Below are positions 16,719 through 25,643 of a stretch of DNA of 64,000 bases, piece by piece. Position 1 is the first letter of the stretch, and every line of letters starts with the position of its first letter. This stretch comes from Haloarcula ordinaria (GTDB lineage Archaea; Halobacteriota; Halobacteria; Halobacteriales; Haloarculaceae), in assembly GCF_029338275.1 (NCBI RefSeq), contig NZ_CP119789.1:2418001-2482000 (forward strand), written 5' to 3'. The notes under the pieces were generated by a model, which was not told where the DNA came from, made no database searches, and saw only the letters and a program-made list of their open reading frames with translations. A program made the translations under genes and the position numbers.

Positions 16719-17291
16719 CTACTCGGCGTCCGGCGAGACGCCCATCCGGCCCTCGACGAACGCCGCGAAGTCGTTCGTGAACGCAGCCACTTCGTCCCAG
16801 TCGGTGTACTCGTAATCTCGGGACGTGTCCGTATCGCCCGTCGCGTCCTTCGCGATGCGTTTGATGAGGAGCCGTGTGAGGAACCCGTACTTCGAATACC
16901 GTAGCGCGCCGCCGAACATGGCGATACGGTCGGGATGCCAGTCTGTGGCCTCGACGAACTCGTCGACGTAGTTCGCGGCCTCGGCCTGGCGCGCTTCGTC
17001 TTCGACCGCCGAGGAGAGCGAGACCTGGTAGAACGCGGTCGGACGCGACGCCAGCGCGTCCCGATACCGCTCGACGAACTCGACGACCGAGTCCTGGTGT
17101 TTCCCGACGTGGATCGACGACCCGACGATTACCGCGTCGTACCCGTCGAGGGTAAAATCGGTGGGGAGCGTCGAGACGTCGAGCGTCTCGGATTCGTGAC
17201 CACGGTCCCGCACTGTCGTGGCTATCGCCCGGGCTATCTTCTCGGTCTGTCCTTCGCTGGTCCCGTACGCGACGATGAATCGAGTCATCAA
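16719..17291 (-). CDS. Flavodoxin-domain protein, HemG (protoporphyrinogen oxidase)-like
   Basis: This 190-aa flavodoxin-like protein has the FMN phosphate-binding loop YGTSEGQTEKIA at residues about 9-20, then VIVGSSIHVGKHQ, SLSSAV, and MFGGALRYSKYGFLTRLLIKRIAK. The long insertion with KYGFLTRLL matches menaquinone-dependent protoporphyrinogen IX dehydrogenase (HemG) and archaeal flavodoxin relatives. The start could be either of two adjacent ATGs (17291 or 17288). A strong TATA (CTATATATT, about 17315-17323) lies about 26 nt upstream on the minus strand. Electron transfer is certain; a heme-biosynthetic role is plausible only. Confidence 0.8.
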   Translation of the reverse strand: MMTRFIVAYGTSEGQTEKIARAIATTVRDRGHESETLDVSTLPTDFTLDGYDAVIVGSSIHVGKHQDSVVEFVERYRDALASRPTAFYQVSLSSAVEDEARQAEAANYVDEFVEATDWHPDRIAMFGGALRYSKYGFLTRLLIKRIAKDATGDTDTSRDYEYTDWDEVAAFTNDFAAFVEGRMGVSPDAE

Positions 17292-17445
17292 CCGTCCCCA
17301 ACACCTTGGCTGTCCTATATATTATCGCTGTGGTGGGTTGCCGTAGAGCGGCCCCGGCCCACCGGCTACCAGGGGAGCGCACGTCGACAGCATTCGCAGA
17401 GAATACGGGAGTACCACGGTCGTCGCCGTCGAAGTGACAGAAATC

Positions 17446-17451
17446 TTTATA
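17446..17451 (+). promoter_or_regulatory. TATA box of a 30-aa membrane-protein gene
   Basis: TTTATA lies 28-33 nt before the ATG at 17479, exactly at leaderless spacing. This is the main reason to believe the tiny ORF downstream. Confidence 0.5.
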
Positions 17452-17478
17452 CACCTTTCGAACGCAGTTCTACCTGTC

Positions 17479-17571
17479 ATGAAACGGACGAAACTCATCG
17501 CAATCGTCGCTATCGTCGCCATCGTCGCCATCGCCGCACGCCGCCGCGGCGGGGACGATAGCGAGGAGTAA
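17479..17571 (+). CDS. 30-aa single-span membrane protein
   Basis: This short frame encodes MKRTKLIAIVAIVAIV and continues with AIAARRRGGDDSEE. It has a basic N-terminus, a run of Ile/Val/Ala alternation long enough to span the membrane, then RRR and an acidic tail. It ends in TAA. It has a well-placed TATA box and lies between the divergent HemG-like gene and the halocyanin 3' end, with nothing else on its strand. The nucleotide repeat ATCGTCGCC makes the helix. No function can be assigned; it could be a remnant of repeat slippage rather than a gene. Confidence 0.5.
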   Translation: MKRTKLIAIVAIVAIVAIAARRRGGDDSEE

Positions 17572-17824
17572 CCGACTGGCGAACGACGGAATCGAACACG
17601 GTCACTGCCGAGAGAATCGTCACTTTGTCGTCGACTCGCAGTAACTGTGAATCTATCTCGGGATTTCGTTCTCGAATCCGCCACTATCGGCAGTTCAAGT
17701 CGACATATACGCCTCTTTCCACTGTATCAAGCAATAGACCGGTAGATTCTCGAATGAGATGGGTATATCCGGACGCTTGTATCTGCCACGATAGCATCGA
17801 AACGGGCTAGAAAATCCCGTCGAG

Positions 17825-18349
17825 TCATTCGACGGCGATACCGCCTTTCATCCCGAGCGAGAAGTGCGGCTCGCAGTGATAGAGCACGATACCGGGCTCG
17901 TCGAGCGTAACGGTGTACTTCACCCCGGACCCGCCTTCCGCTTCGCCCGAGCTGAACTCGTAGTCGGACTCGCCGAGTTGTTCTTCGGGGAGCGCCTCGA
18001 CGTTGTGTGGGTTCCCGCCCCCGGTCCAACGGAACTCGACGGTGGTTCCAGCCGAGACGACAGCCGCCGCCGGCCCGAAGGCGAAGGCACCACCGTTGCC
18101 CTCGGCGCCCACGTCGACGGTCACCGTATCCGCTCCGCGTTCGTCGGCGAAACTGCCGTCGTAGTTGTCGGCGGCGCCGCCGAGTTCCGTCTCCGTGAGC
18201 CACCGGTCGATGACCGGGTAGTCGTCGGCGGACACCTCGTCGTCGCCACCATCCCCACCGCCGTCGCCCGAACAGCCCGCCAGTCCCGCCACCGTTCCGA
18301 CGAGTACTCCCTGCAGCACCTGTCGTCGCGTCGGTCTCTGAACGGCCAT
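17825..18349 (-). CDS. Halocyanin (blue copper lipoprotein)
   Basis: This 174-aa protein begins with a Tat signal (TRRQVLQG) and a lipobox LAGC with lipidation at Cys26, followed by a Gly/Asp linker. The plastocyanin-like domain carries all four type-1 copper ligands: His115 (NPHNV), Cys159, His162 (YHCEPH) and Met167 (GMKGG). It is an exported, membrane-anchored electron carrier of the haloarchaeal respiratory chain. An AT-rich promoter lies upstream on the minus strand (18378-18390). There is no redox partner next to it, although halocyanins often serve denitrification or oxidase complexes. Confidence 0.95.
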   Translation of the reverse strand: MAVQRPTRRQVLQGVLVGTVAGLAGCSGDGGGDGGDDEVSADDYPVIDRWLTETELGGAADNYDGSFADERGADTVTVDVGAEGNGGAFAFGPAAAVVSAGTTVEFRWTGGGNPHNVEALPEEQLGESDYEFSSGEAEGGSGVKYTVTLDEPGIVLYHCEPHFSLGMKGGIAVE

Positions 18350-18582
18350 GGGAGGGGTTTCGCGGTCAGTGTTGGTAGTTATTTGTTACTTTCCAGCCGA
18401 CACCGCCAGCACTGTTGGCTTACCGGTGGAAAGCTGAGTCGCGACACTTGATGCTCCAGGTTCAGCCTGGGGCGCCAGGGAGCGACACGTCGAGCCGAAC
18501 CCAGTCGCGACTCGTCCCAGACCTGCCCTCGCCGGTCCCCTCGACCGATAGGTGTTCCACGCTGGGGTGCGAACCGTCGCCG

Positions 18583-19809
18583 ATGACCGTTCGAGTACCC
18601 CTCGGTGACGGGACCGTCGAAGTGTCGTTGCCGGAGTGTTCGGTGACGGTGTGTCGGCCGCCTGGTGGCGAGGCCGACGACCCGAGCGAGGCAGCCGCCG
18701 AGGCGATTGCCGACCCGCACGGGCCGCCGCTCAGGCAGTTGGTCGACCCCGACGAGACGGTCGCTATCGTCGTAACGGACGTGACGCGAGCGACGCCCGA
18801 CGACGTCCTCCTCGACCACCTACTGGACGGGCTCGCCAGCGCAGGCGTCCATCGTGAACAGGTGACCGTCGTCGTCGGGCTCGGCCTCCACCGACCGATG
18901 ACGGCACAGGAAATCGAGGCCGCACTGGGCGACCACGCCGACCTGGCGGTGAACCACGACCCCGAGGAGACGGTGACCGTCGGCACGGTGGATGGTGTCG
19001 ACGTCGACGTCCACGAGACCGTCGCGGCGGCCGACCGAGTCCTCACGACAGGCATGGTCGAACCGCACCAGTACGCCGGGTTCTCCGGCGGTGCGAAGAC
19101 CGTCGTCATCGGCGCCGGCGGCGAGTCACAGATCGGCTACACCCACGGTCCTGACCTCATCGGCCAGGACGGCGTCCGCCTCGGCCGCGTCGACGAGAAC
19201 CCGTTCCGGTCGTTTCTGGACCGGGCCGGGGACTGCGTCGGTGTCGACTTCTGTCTCAACGTCACCCACGGTCCCGCCGGCATCCTCGACGCGGCCGCCG
19301 GCGACCCGCGAGCGGTCGTCCGTCATCTCGCTGCCAGCGCGCGCGACGCGCTCTCGGTCGAAGTGACCGAAACTTACGACGCAGTCGTCGCCGGTGTCGG
19401 CGCGCCGAAGGACGCGAACCTCTACCAGGCCACCCGCGCCGCGACATACGTCGCCCTGGGTGACTTCGACCCACTGACCGACGGCGGCCGAATCGTGATT
19501 CCGGCCGCACTGCAGGAAGGCGTCGGCGCGGGGACCGGCGAACGGCGGTTCTACGAGTGGCTCTCGGGCGCGAGCAGCGCCGAGGACCTCTACGCGACCA
19601 TGGCCGAGGGGTACGAACCCGGTGCACAGCGGGCGTTCGTCGTCGCGCGCGTCCTGCGTGACTACGACGTCTGGGTGACAGACAGCCAGTCCCCGGACGT
19701 GGTCGAGGAGTGTCTCATGCACGCGGCCGAGAGTGTCGAGGCCGCTATCGACCCCAGCAGCGACGTGCTGGTGGTCCCCGACGCGCTGGACACGCTACTG
19801 GTCGGTTGA
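18583..19809 (+). CDS. larA: LarA-family nickel-pincer racemase/epimerase
   Basis: This 408-aa protein belongs to the lactate racemase (LarA/DUF2088) family. All four residues that hold the nickel-pincer cofactor in Lactobacillus LarA have equivalents: His103 (GLGLHRP), His162 and Lys172 (EPHQYAGFSGGAKTV) and His188 (YTHGPD), with the same 10- and 16-residue spacings. The ATG at 18583 is used because the frame upstream to 18415 has no family similarity. LarB, LarC and LarE are not in the window. The substrate could be lactate or another 2-hydroxy acid or sugar acid. Its 3' end overlaps the opposing PH-domain gene by 15 nt. Confidence 0.88.
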   Translation: MTVRVPLGDGTVEVSLPECSVTVCRPPGGEADDPSEAAAEAIADPHGPPLRQLVDPDETVAIVVTDVTRATPDDVLLDHLLDGLASAGVHREQVTVVVGLGLHRPMTAQEIEAALGDHADLAVNHDPEETVTVGTVDGVDVDVHETVAAADRVLTTGMVEPHQYAGFSGGAKTVVIGAGGESQIGYTHGPDLIGQDGVRLGRVDENPFRSFLDRAGDCVGVDFCLNVTHGPAGILDAAAGDPRAVVRHLAASARDALSVEVTETYDAVVAGVGAPKDANLYQATRAATYVALGDFDPLTDGGRIVIPAALQEGVGAGTGERRFYEWLSGASSAEDLYATMAEGYEPGAQRAFVVARVLRDYDVWVTDSQSPDVVEECLMHAAESVEAAIDPSSDVLVVPDALDTLLVG

Positions 19810-21531
19810 GTCCGGGCCGTCGGCCGACTCGGTCCCCTCCGCGTCGTCTGTCGCGTCCGAAAGCGGCCCCCACTGGTCGTCCGGCCAGTCTTTGTCCCCA
19901 CCAGCCGACGGTCCGGTCCCGTCGGCCTCCTCGGTGTCGTCGGTTCGCTCCGAGACAGTTGCCCCCGTACGTCGTTCGTCCCGAGCACTCGCCCGCGAGG
20001 CTGCGTTCCGTGCCAGCAGGTCTGTCCGGAGCCGTTCGCGCAGTTCGTCCCGCAGGTCGCTGGCATCGTCGGCGTCCACGTCGAAGGCGCTCGCGCTGCC
20101 TCCGACGAGGCTGGAGGAACTGGCGGTGTCGGCCGTCACGGTGGCGAGCCGGCGACGACGCTGGAACGGCGTCCGGCGGACGAAGACGGTCTGGATTCGG
20201 TAGTACGGAACGATACGCGTCGTCCGCCGCCAGAACCCCGTCCGCGTCGCGAGAGCGTCGTCGTCAAGCACGTACCCTCGGTGGACCCAGCGGTAGTACG
20301 CGGCAGGCACGACGAGGGCGAAGGCCCCGAGGAGAGCCCACCAGGCCCCGATGTCGAGCACCAGCGTGTCGACTGCGTATCCGACGCCAGTGAGGACGGC
20401 GGCGACGAACGCGAACCGGAACGCGTACCGCCGGCGGGCGCGCGTCGGCGGGCGCTCGAACTCGAGGTCGCCGAACGGCGCGATGTCGCGTGCCAGGTCG
20501 TACACCTCCCCCCGCGGTGCCATCGGCACGGCGACTCCCTTCGAGGACTGCTGGCTCCCCGGTCCGTAGCCGGCTGTCTCGACGACGAGCGTGGCGAGGC
20601 CGAACCGACGCATCAGGACGTTCTCCCGGATACTCACTGTCTGGACCTTCTCGACCGGGATGGTCCCGCTGTACCGGCGAATCAGGCCCCGTTCGTACCG
20701 CAGGTCGTCGTCCTCGCGCGTGAGCGTGAAGTGGTAGTACTCCACGACGGTCAGGACGATACTGACGACCAGTGCGATGAGCACAAACTGGAGGGCCGTC
20801 AGCGCGAACAGCGCGACGAGCCGCGGCGTCGCCATGTCGCGGAGCCCTGGCATACCCAGTTGCCCGTTCGAGGCGAGGAGTCGGACGTTGAACCGGAGTA
20901 CTGCGATGACGACGTCGGACCCGAGTGGCAAGCCGACGAGCGTCAACACCGGTGCCGCCGGTCGGACGGAGACGAGCGCGTACGTGACGAGGTCCCGCCA
21001 GGTGAACGCGAACAGCAGCTCCGGCGCGAGGCCGGTTTCCTCGTCGCCCTCGGATTCGTCTTCGGCCTCGTCCGTTTGGCTCTCGGTCCCACCCCGACGG
21101 TCGTAGTCCTGGACGAGTCGCCGGAGTCGGTCGGCCTCGGTCACCTCGACGGCGTCGAGGCTGGCCTCTGTCGCGCTCCCGCCCGCCGTCTCGAACTCGA
21201 CGACCGTCAGCCCGAGGACGCGGTGGAACACCCCCTGTCTCGTATCGACGTTCTGGATGCGGCCCAGTGGAATCTCGCGGGACTGTCGGGCGACGACGCC
21301 CGACGTGACTCTGAGGGTCCCGTCGTCGATATCGTATCTGAACCGCAGATATCGCAACAGTCCGTACCCGCCGGCCAGCAGTGCCAGGAGCGGAACGAAC
21401 ACCGGGATGGCTGTCGACGGGATGCCGAGCGCTCCAGCGGCCGCCGTCCCGACGAAGAAGCCGAAGAAGCCGCCCTGAAGCGCCGCCCGCGTGACCCGCA
21501 GGACCGCGCTCCGTGGATGGAGCCGTCTCAT
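19795..21531 (-). CDS. YdbT-like membrane protein with bacterial-PH (DUF304) domains
   Basis: This 578-aa membrane protein has several pairs of hydrophobic helices alternating with bPH_2 domains. Each is marked by an RRY/FRYDIDDGTLRVTSGV or YVLDDDALATRTGFWRRTTRIV-type strand, followed by the IQNVDTRQG / VQTVSIREN / IQTVFVRR motif that defines the family. Three such repeats are visible. The N-terminus overlaps the upstream YdbS-like gene by 4 nt (ATGA), forming the two-gene ydbS-ydbT arrangement common in bacteria and haloarchaea. The C-terminal about 70 residues are polar and acidic. The function is unknown; a role at the membrane surface is inferred. Confidence 0.88.
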   Translation of the reverse strand: MRRLHPRSAVLRVTRAALQGGFFGFFVGTAAAGALGIPSTAIPVFVPLLALLAGGYGLLRYLRFRYDIDDGTLRVTSGVVARQSREIPLGRIQNVDTRQGVFHRVLGLTVVEFETAGGSATEASLDAVEVTEADRLRRLVQDYDRRGGTESQTDEAEDESEGDEETGLAPELLFAFTWRDLVTYALVSVRPAAPVLTLVGLPLGSDVVIAVLRFNVRLLASNGQLGMPGLRDMATPRLVALFALTALQFVLIALVVSIVLTVVEYYHFTLTREDDDLRYERGLIRRYSGTIPVEKVQTVSIRENVLMRRFGLATLVVETAGYGPGSQQSSKGVAVPMAPRGEVYDLARDIAPFGDLEFERPPTRARRRYAFRFAFVAAVLTGVGYAVDTLVLDIGAWWALLGAFALVVPAAYYRWVHRGYVLDDDALATRTGFWRRTTRIVPYYRIQTVFVRRTPFQRRRRLATVTADTASSSSLVGGSASAFDVDADDASDLRDELRERLRTDLLARNAASRASARDERRTGATVSERTDDTEEADGTGPSAGGDKDWPDDQWGPLSDATDDAEGTESADGPDSTDQ

Positions 21532-21989
21532 ACGGCGTCTGTGGCCTCGCTCTCACCGGCGAGGTCACGGAGGCGCTCGCGCAGTTCGGTCGCCCGTTCG
21601 GGTCGGAGCCCCGGGATGGTGATGTCGGCCCCGCGGGACCCGGCCGTGTAGACGACGACGCTCGACAGTCCGGCCGTCCGCTCGACGGGTCCGCGCCGCG
21701 TGTCGACGTGCTGGACGCGGACGTAGGGGACGGAGGTGTCAGTTCTGGTCACGACGCCGCGGACGAGATAGAGGGCGTCGTCCTGCAGCTCGAACCGCCA
21801 GATACGGTGGGCAGCGACGGCGTGGACCGTGCCGAGGAGGGCGACGACGAGCCAACCCGCGGCGATGAGCGTCGGTGAGACGGTGAGGAGGAACCGGTCG
21901 ACGCCGAGCGCGATGGCGGCCAGCACCGTCGCCTGTATCAGCCGCCGCCCGACCCACAGCCCTCTGACGCGCGGATGCAACGACTCCAT
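21528..21989 (-). CDS. YdbS-like membrane protein with one PH (DUF304) domain
   Basis: This 153-aa protein has two hydrophobic helices (about residues 15-55) followed by one bPH_2 domain: RFELQDDALYLVRGVVTRTDTSV then VRVQHVDTRRGPVERTAGL. The ATG at 21989 is preferred to a GTG at 21995. Its stop overlaps the start of the larger PH protein by 4 nt, so the two are co-translated and likely interact. Confidence 0.85.
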   Translation of the reverse strand: MESLHPRVRGLWVGRRLIQATVLAAIALGVDRFLLTVSPTLIAAGWLVVALLGTVHAVAAHRIWRFELQDDALYLVRGVVTRTDTSVPYVRVQHVDTRRGPVERTAGLSSVVVYTAGSRGADITIPGLRPERATELRERLRDLAGESEATDAV

Positions 21990-22048
21990 ACACACTCTGT
22001 GGACCGAGCGTCGGATTAATCGTTTGGACCGCGACGGCCCGACAGCGG

Positions 22049-22675
22049 TCAGACCCGCTCGTTGACCTGGTCGGCGACGCGCTCGCCCGGGCGGCGGAGG
22101 TGCCCGCTCTCGACCTCGTAGACGTACCCGGAGACGGTCACCTCGTCCGGGATGAGGGGGTGGTCGCGGAGCAGTTCGATCTGAACCCGACAGGCTTCAT
22201 CGATGTCGTCGGTCATCCGGACCCAGTCGGCCAGGGTGGCCTCGCCGACGTCCAGTTCGGGGAGCGCGGGGTCCAGGTCGACGTCGTCGAGGTCACCGCC
22301 AGCGGCGGCTTCGAGGCCCTCGACGACCGCCTCGTCGGAGGCGCTCATCATCCCACAGTCCGTGTGGTTGACGACGATAATCTCGGTCGTCTCGAAGAAC
22401 TGCGTCGTGAGTGCCGCCGACCGGATGACGTCGTCGGTCACCTTGCCACCGGCGTTGCGGAACACCTGTGCGTCCCCGAGTTCGAGCCCAAGGGCCTCCT
22501 CGACCGGGATGCGCTCGTCCATGCAGGCGACGACGAGGAGTTGCTTGTCGGTGGGAATTCCCTTGCGGCGTCGGCGCGCCCAGTCGTCCCGGGCGTCGAT
22601 GTCGCTATCGACGGCCTCGTGAACCCGACCCGGTTCAGGCGGGTCGTCGGTGTGGTCGTGCGTGTGGTGTGGCAT
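22049..22675 (-). CDS. Beta-class carbonic anhydrase
   Basis: This 208-aa protein hydrates CO2 to bicarbonate. The zinc site is complete: Cys51-x-Asp53-x-Arg55 in VACMDERIP, and His104 and Cys107 in NHTDCGM. The Asp-Arg dyad is intact, and FRNAGGKV follows as expected for the plant/archaeal beta class. The start at 22675 removes nine upstream codons without similarity; the retained N-terminus is His-rich (MPHHTHDHTDD), which may be a metal-handling tail or chance. It is cytoplasmic and monocistronic, downstream of the helicase on the same strand. Confidence 0.93.
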   Translation of the reverse strand: MPHHTHDHTDDPPEPGRVHEAVDSDIDARDDWARRRRKGIPTDKQLLVVACMDERIPVEEALGLELGDAQVFRNAGGKVTDDVIRSAALTTQFFETTEIIVVNHTDCGMMSASDEAVVEGLEAAAGGDLDDVDLDPALPELDVGEATLADWVRMTDDIDEACRVQIELLRDHPLIPDEVTVSGYVYEVESGHLRRPGERVADQVNERV

Positions 22676-22755
22676 CGAATGGCACGTTGCCACTCCCCCC
22701 ACGTCGTACTTGATGTTCAGGTAACACGTACCGGCGTCTGTGACGAACGGGGACG

Positions 22756-25506
22756 TCAGTCGTCCGTCGTCGCGACGCTCTCGTCAGTCCGGTCGTCGTC
22801 GATTTCAGCCATCACGCGCCGGTGGAACTCCGCGAGGACCGCCGACTCGTCGTCGGCGAGCACCACGTCGCTGGCCATCAGCGTCGCCAGGCCGAACGCA
22901 CGGGGAGTCGGCGAGTCGACGCGCGTCGAGACGACGTCGAGCGCGCCCCGGTCGATGTCGGTCACCACGTCCTGGATGCCCTCGACGTGGAGTTTGTCCT
23001 CGAGAATCTCCCGGTAGGTCTCCTCGACGACGGCAAAGTCGCCCAGGTCCTGTGCGAACCCCAGCAGCATCTCCGAGGAGACCTGCTGTTCGCTGGCGGA
23101 CTTCTCGTAGCCCTTGTAGCGCTTCAGTATCATCAGCGACCGGGTCGCGTTGATGCGGAAGTACCGCTGGAGCAGGTCGGTCCCCTCGAGGCTGGCTCTG
23201 AGGTCCGCACGGACCGCCGTCGGGTCGATGCCCTCGATGAGTCCGGCGACGTCGACTTTCCGGTTCAGCGGCATCGAGAGGGTGAAGCCGTGGTCGGCGA
23301 CGGCCACCTGGACGTTCGCCGTCGCTCGCTGGGCGACGTAGTAGGCGACCAGCCGCGAGAAGCCGTCGTTGAACCGCCGGCCGTACGTGGCGTGGACGTA
23401 GTAGTGGCGCTCGTACTCGTCGTGGTCCAGCGCCTCCTCGACGACGAGCCGGTCGGGCGTCGAGACGCTCTCCGAGCCGGCGTAGGCGACCTGCTCGCGG
23501 AACATCCGGGCGATGGCGCGGACGGAGTTCTCGTCGACGGGGAACGTCCGGAGCCAGTTGCGGACCTCGGACATGCCCCCTGCTTCGAGGTTCTCAAGCA
23601 GCGTCTCCTGGAAGGTGAGCATCTCACGACCCATGTCGTACGACAGGGGGAGCCGCTCGGAGAACCACGACGGCACCGTCGGGCGGGCGCTCGTCGGGTC
23701 GACGTACACCTTCGACCCGCGCCGGTACCGGTACTCGAAGCGGTCCCCGCCCAGGACGAACACGTCGCCTTGCTCCAGCGTGTCGAGGTACTGCTCGTCC
23801 AGCTGGCCGACCCACCGGCTGTCGCTGCGCGTGCGGACGTCGCAGGTGAAGGAGTCGGGTATCGTCCCGATGTTCGTCATGTAGATGACCCGGGCGAGCC
23901 GGCCGCGCTTGCCGACGAGCGGTTCGCCGACGTCGTACTCGTCGTAGTGGTACTCGCCGTCCGGCGGGTCGTTCGTATCGCGCCATATCTTCGCGTAGAC
24001 GTTCCTGTCCTCCAGTCCCGGGTAGTCGGCGGTGAGATACCGACAGAGCTGTTCCCAGTCCTCGTCGGTGTAGTTCCGGTAGGGGTACGCTCGCTGGAGA
24101 ATCGCCCGAACCTCGCGTTCCGGCCGGACCTGGTTGATGGCCATCCCGTACACCTGCTGGGCGGCGACGTCCTGGGCGTTCTCCGGGACGAACACGCGGT
24201 CGACGAAGCCGGACTCTGCCTTCTGGAGCATGACGGCACACTCGATCAGTTCGTCCCGGTCGAGCGCGACGACGCGACCCTCGACGGTCTCCCCGAGCTG
24301 GTGGCCCGCCCGTCCGATGCGCTGGAGCAGGGCGGCGACGGACTTCGGCGAGCCGACCTGGACGACGAGGTCGATGTGGGGCATGTCGATGCCCAGTTCG
24401 AGGCTCGTCGAGGTGGTCACCACGTCGAGGTCGCCGGCCTTCAGCGCCTCCTCGACCTCGTGGCGCTTCTCCTTCGAGAGCGACCCGTGGTGACACCCGG
24501 AGTTGGCCTCGTCGTACCCGTCGAACTGCTCGCGGAGGTTCTGGAGGACGCGCTCGGCCCCCGAGCGGGTGTTGGTGAACACGAGCGTGTTGGTGTGGCA
24601 CTGGATCTGGTCGTGGAGCTGCTGGTAGAACCGACCGGTGACGACGTCCCGCGGCGTGTCGATGAGGTCGTCGGTCGGACAGGTCAGTTCGACGTCGAAG
24701 TCCCGGGTGAACCGCGTGTCGACGAGTTCGTAGTGCCGGGGGTCGCCGCCCAGTTCCTCACGGCCGACGAGGAACTCCGCGACGGTGTCGAGCGGCTCGA
24801 CGGTCGCCGAACAGCCGATTCGCGTCGGCGAGGTCTCGGCCATCGCCTCCAAGCGTTCCAGCGAGACCGACAGGTGGGTCCCACGCTTGTTCTCGGCGAG
24901 ACTGTGAATCTCGTCGACGATGACGTACTCGACCGTCTCCAGTTTCTGCTTGAACTTCGGCGAGTTGAGCAGGATAGCGAGCGTCTCGGGCGTCGTGTTG
25001 AGGATGTGTGGCGTCGTCTCCAGCATCGCCTGGCGCTCGCTGTCGCTCGTGTCGCCGTGGCGGATGGCGTGGCGGATGTCGACGTCCTCGCCGCGCTCGG
25101 CTAACCGGTCGGTGATGTCGTCCAGGGGGACCTCCAGGTTGCGGTGGATGTCGTTGGCCAGCGACTTCAGCGGCGAGACATAGATGCAGTAGACGGAGTT
25201 CTCCAGGTCGTCGTCGCGGGCCTTCGCGAACAGTTCGTTGATGATGCCGGTAAAGGAGGCGAGGGTCTTCCCGGACCCCGTCGGCGCGCAGATGAGCGCG
25301 TTCTCCCCCTCGTGGATGAGCGGGATGGCCTCCTTCTGCGGGGGCGTGAAGAAGCCGCCGTTCCCGGGGACGAACGCGCCGAACTGCTCGACCCACCACT
25401 CCTGGACGACGGGTGCCAGCAGCTCGATGACCGACTCGTCGTCGATATCGACCGCCGACGGGTCGAACTGCAGGTCCAGTGCTTCGAGGCGCGCTCGTCC
25501 TCCCAT
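22756..25506 (-). CDS. lhr: Lhr-type ATP-dependent SF2 helicase
   Basis: This 916-aa protein is a long superfamily-2 helicase. Motif I is CAPTGSGKTLASF (near residue 72), motif II is VIVDEIHSL, motif III lies in IGCSATVEP, motif V includes TTSTSLELGIDMPHIDLVVQ and motif VI is QRIGRAGHQLG. The C-terminal 400 residues match the Lhr core winged-helix and beta-barrel region (RWVGQLDEQYL, VYVDPTSARPTVPSWFSERLPLS). Archaeal Lhr enzymes unwind forked DNA or RNA-DNA hybrids during repair. It starts at 25506, divergent from the HTH membrane protein. Confidence 0.92.
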   Translation of the reverse strand: MGGRARLEALDLQFDPSAVDIDDESVIELLAPVVQEWWVEQFGAFVPGNGGFFTPPQKEAIPLIHEGENALICAPTGSGKTLASFTGIINELFAKARDDDLENSVYCIYVSPLKSLANDIHRNLEVPLDDITDRLAERGEDVDIRHAIRHGDTSDSERQAMLETTPHILNTTPETLAILLNSPKFKQKLETVEYVIVDEIHSLAENKRGTHLSVSLERLEAMAETSPTRIGCSATVEPLDTVAEFLVGREELGGDPRHYELVDTRFTRDFDVELTCPTDDLIDTPRDVVTGRFYQQLHDQIQCHTNTLVFTNTRSGAERVLQNLREQFDGYDEANSGCHHGSLSKEKRHEVEEALKAGDLDVVTTSTSLELGIDMPHIDLVVQVGSPKSVAALLQRIGRAGHQLGETVEGRVVALDRDELIECAVMLQKAESGFVDRVFVPENAQDVAAQQVYGMAINQVRPEREVRAILQRAYPYRNYTDEDWEQLCRYLTADYPGLEDRNVYAKIWRDTNDPPDGEYHYDEYDVGEPLVGKRGRLARVIYMTNIGTIPDSFTCDVRTRSDSRWVGQLDEQYLDTLEQGDVFVLGGDRFEYRYRRGSKVYVDPTSARPTVPSWFSERLPLSYDMGREMLTFQETLLENLEAGGMSEVRNWLRTFPVDENSVRAIARMFREQVAYAGSESVSTPDRLVVEEALDHDEYERHYYVHATYGRRFNDGFSRLVAYYVAQRATANVQVAVADHGFTLSMPLNRKVDVAGLIEGIDPTAVRADLRASLEGTDLLQRYFRINATRSLMILKRYKGYEKSASEQQVSSEMLLGFAQDLGDFAVVEETYREILEDKLHVEGIQDVVTDIDRGALDVVSTRVDSPTPRAFGLATLMASDVVLADDESAVLAEFHRRVMAEIDDDRTDESVATTDD

Positions 25507-25643
25507 CTCGGAGTCTGGTCGAACGGTGGGCCCGTGCGGCCAAGTGGGTTGCGACCGCGGAGTGAAAGTGAACCGGCGGCAACCGTGAAATTTCCATCGC
25601 AGTCTCCACGAGATATATACCGCTGGGCGTCGGTGGATGCGAT

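Noticed and set aside
22822..25104. A 760-codon plus-strand frame opposite the helicase
   Set aside because: It is a typical high-G+C antisense shadow of the Lhr gene, Val/Asp/Arg-rich without motifs; similar long shadows oppose rqcH, elp3 and the RecJ-like gene.
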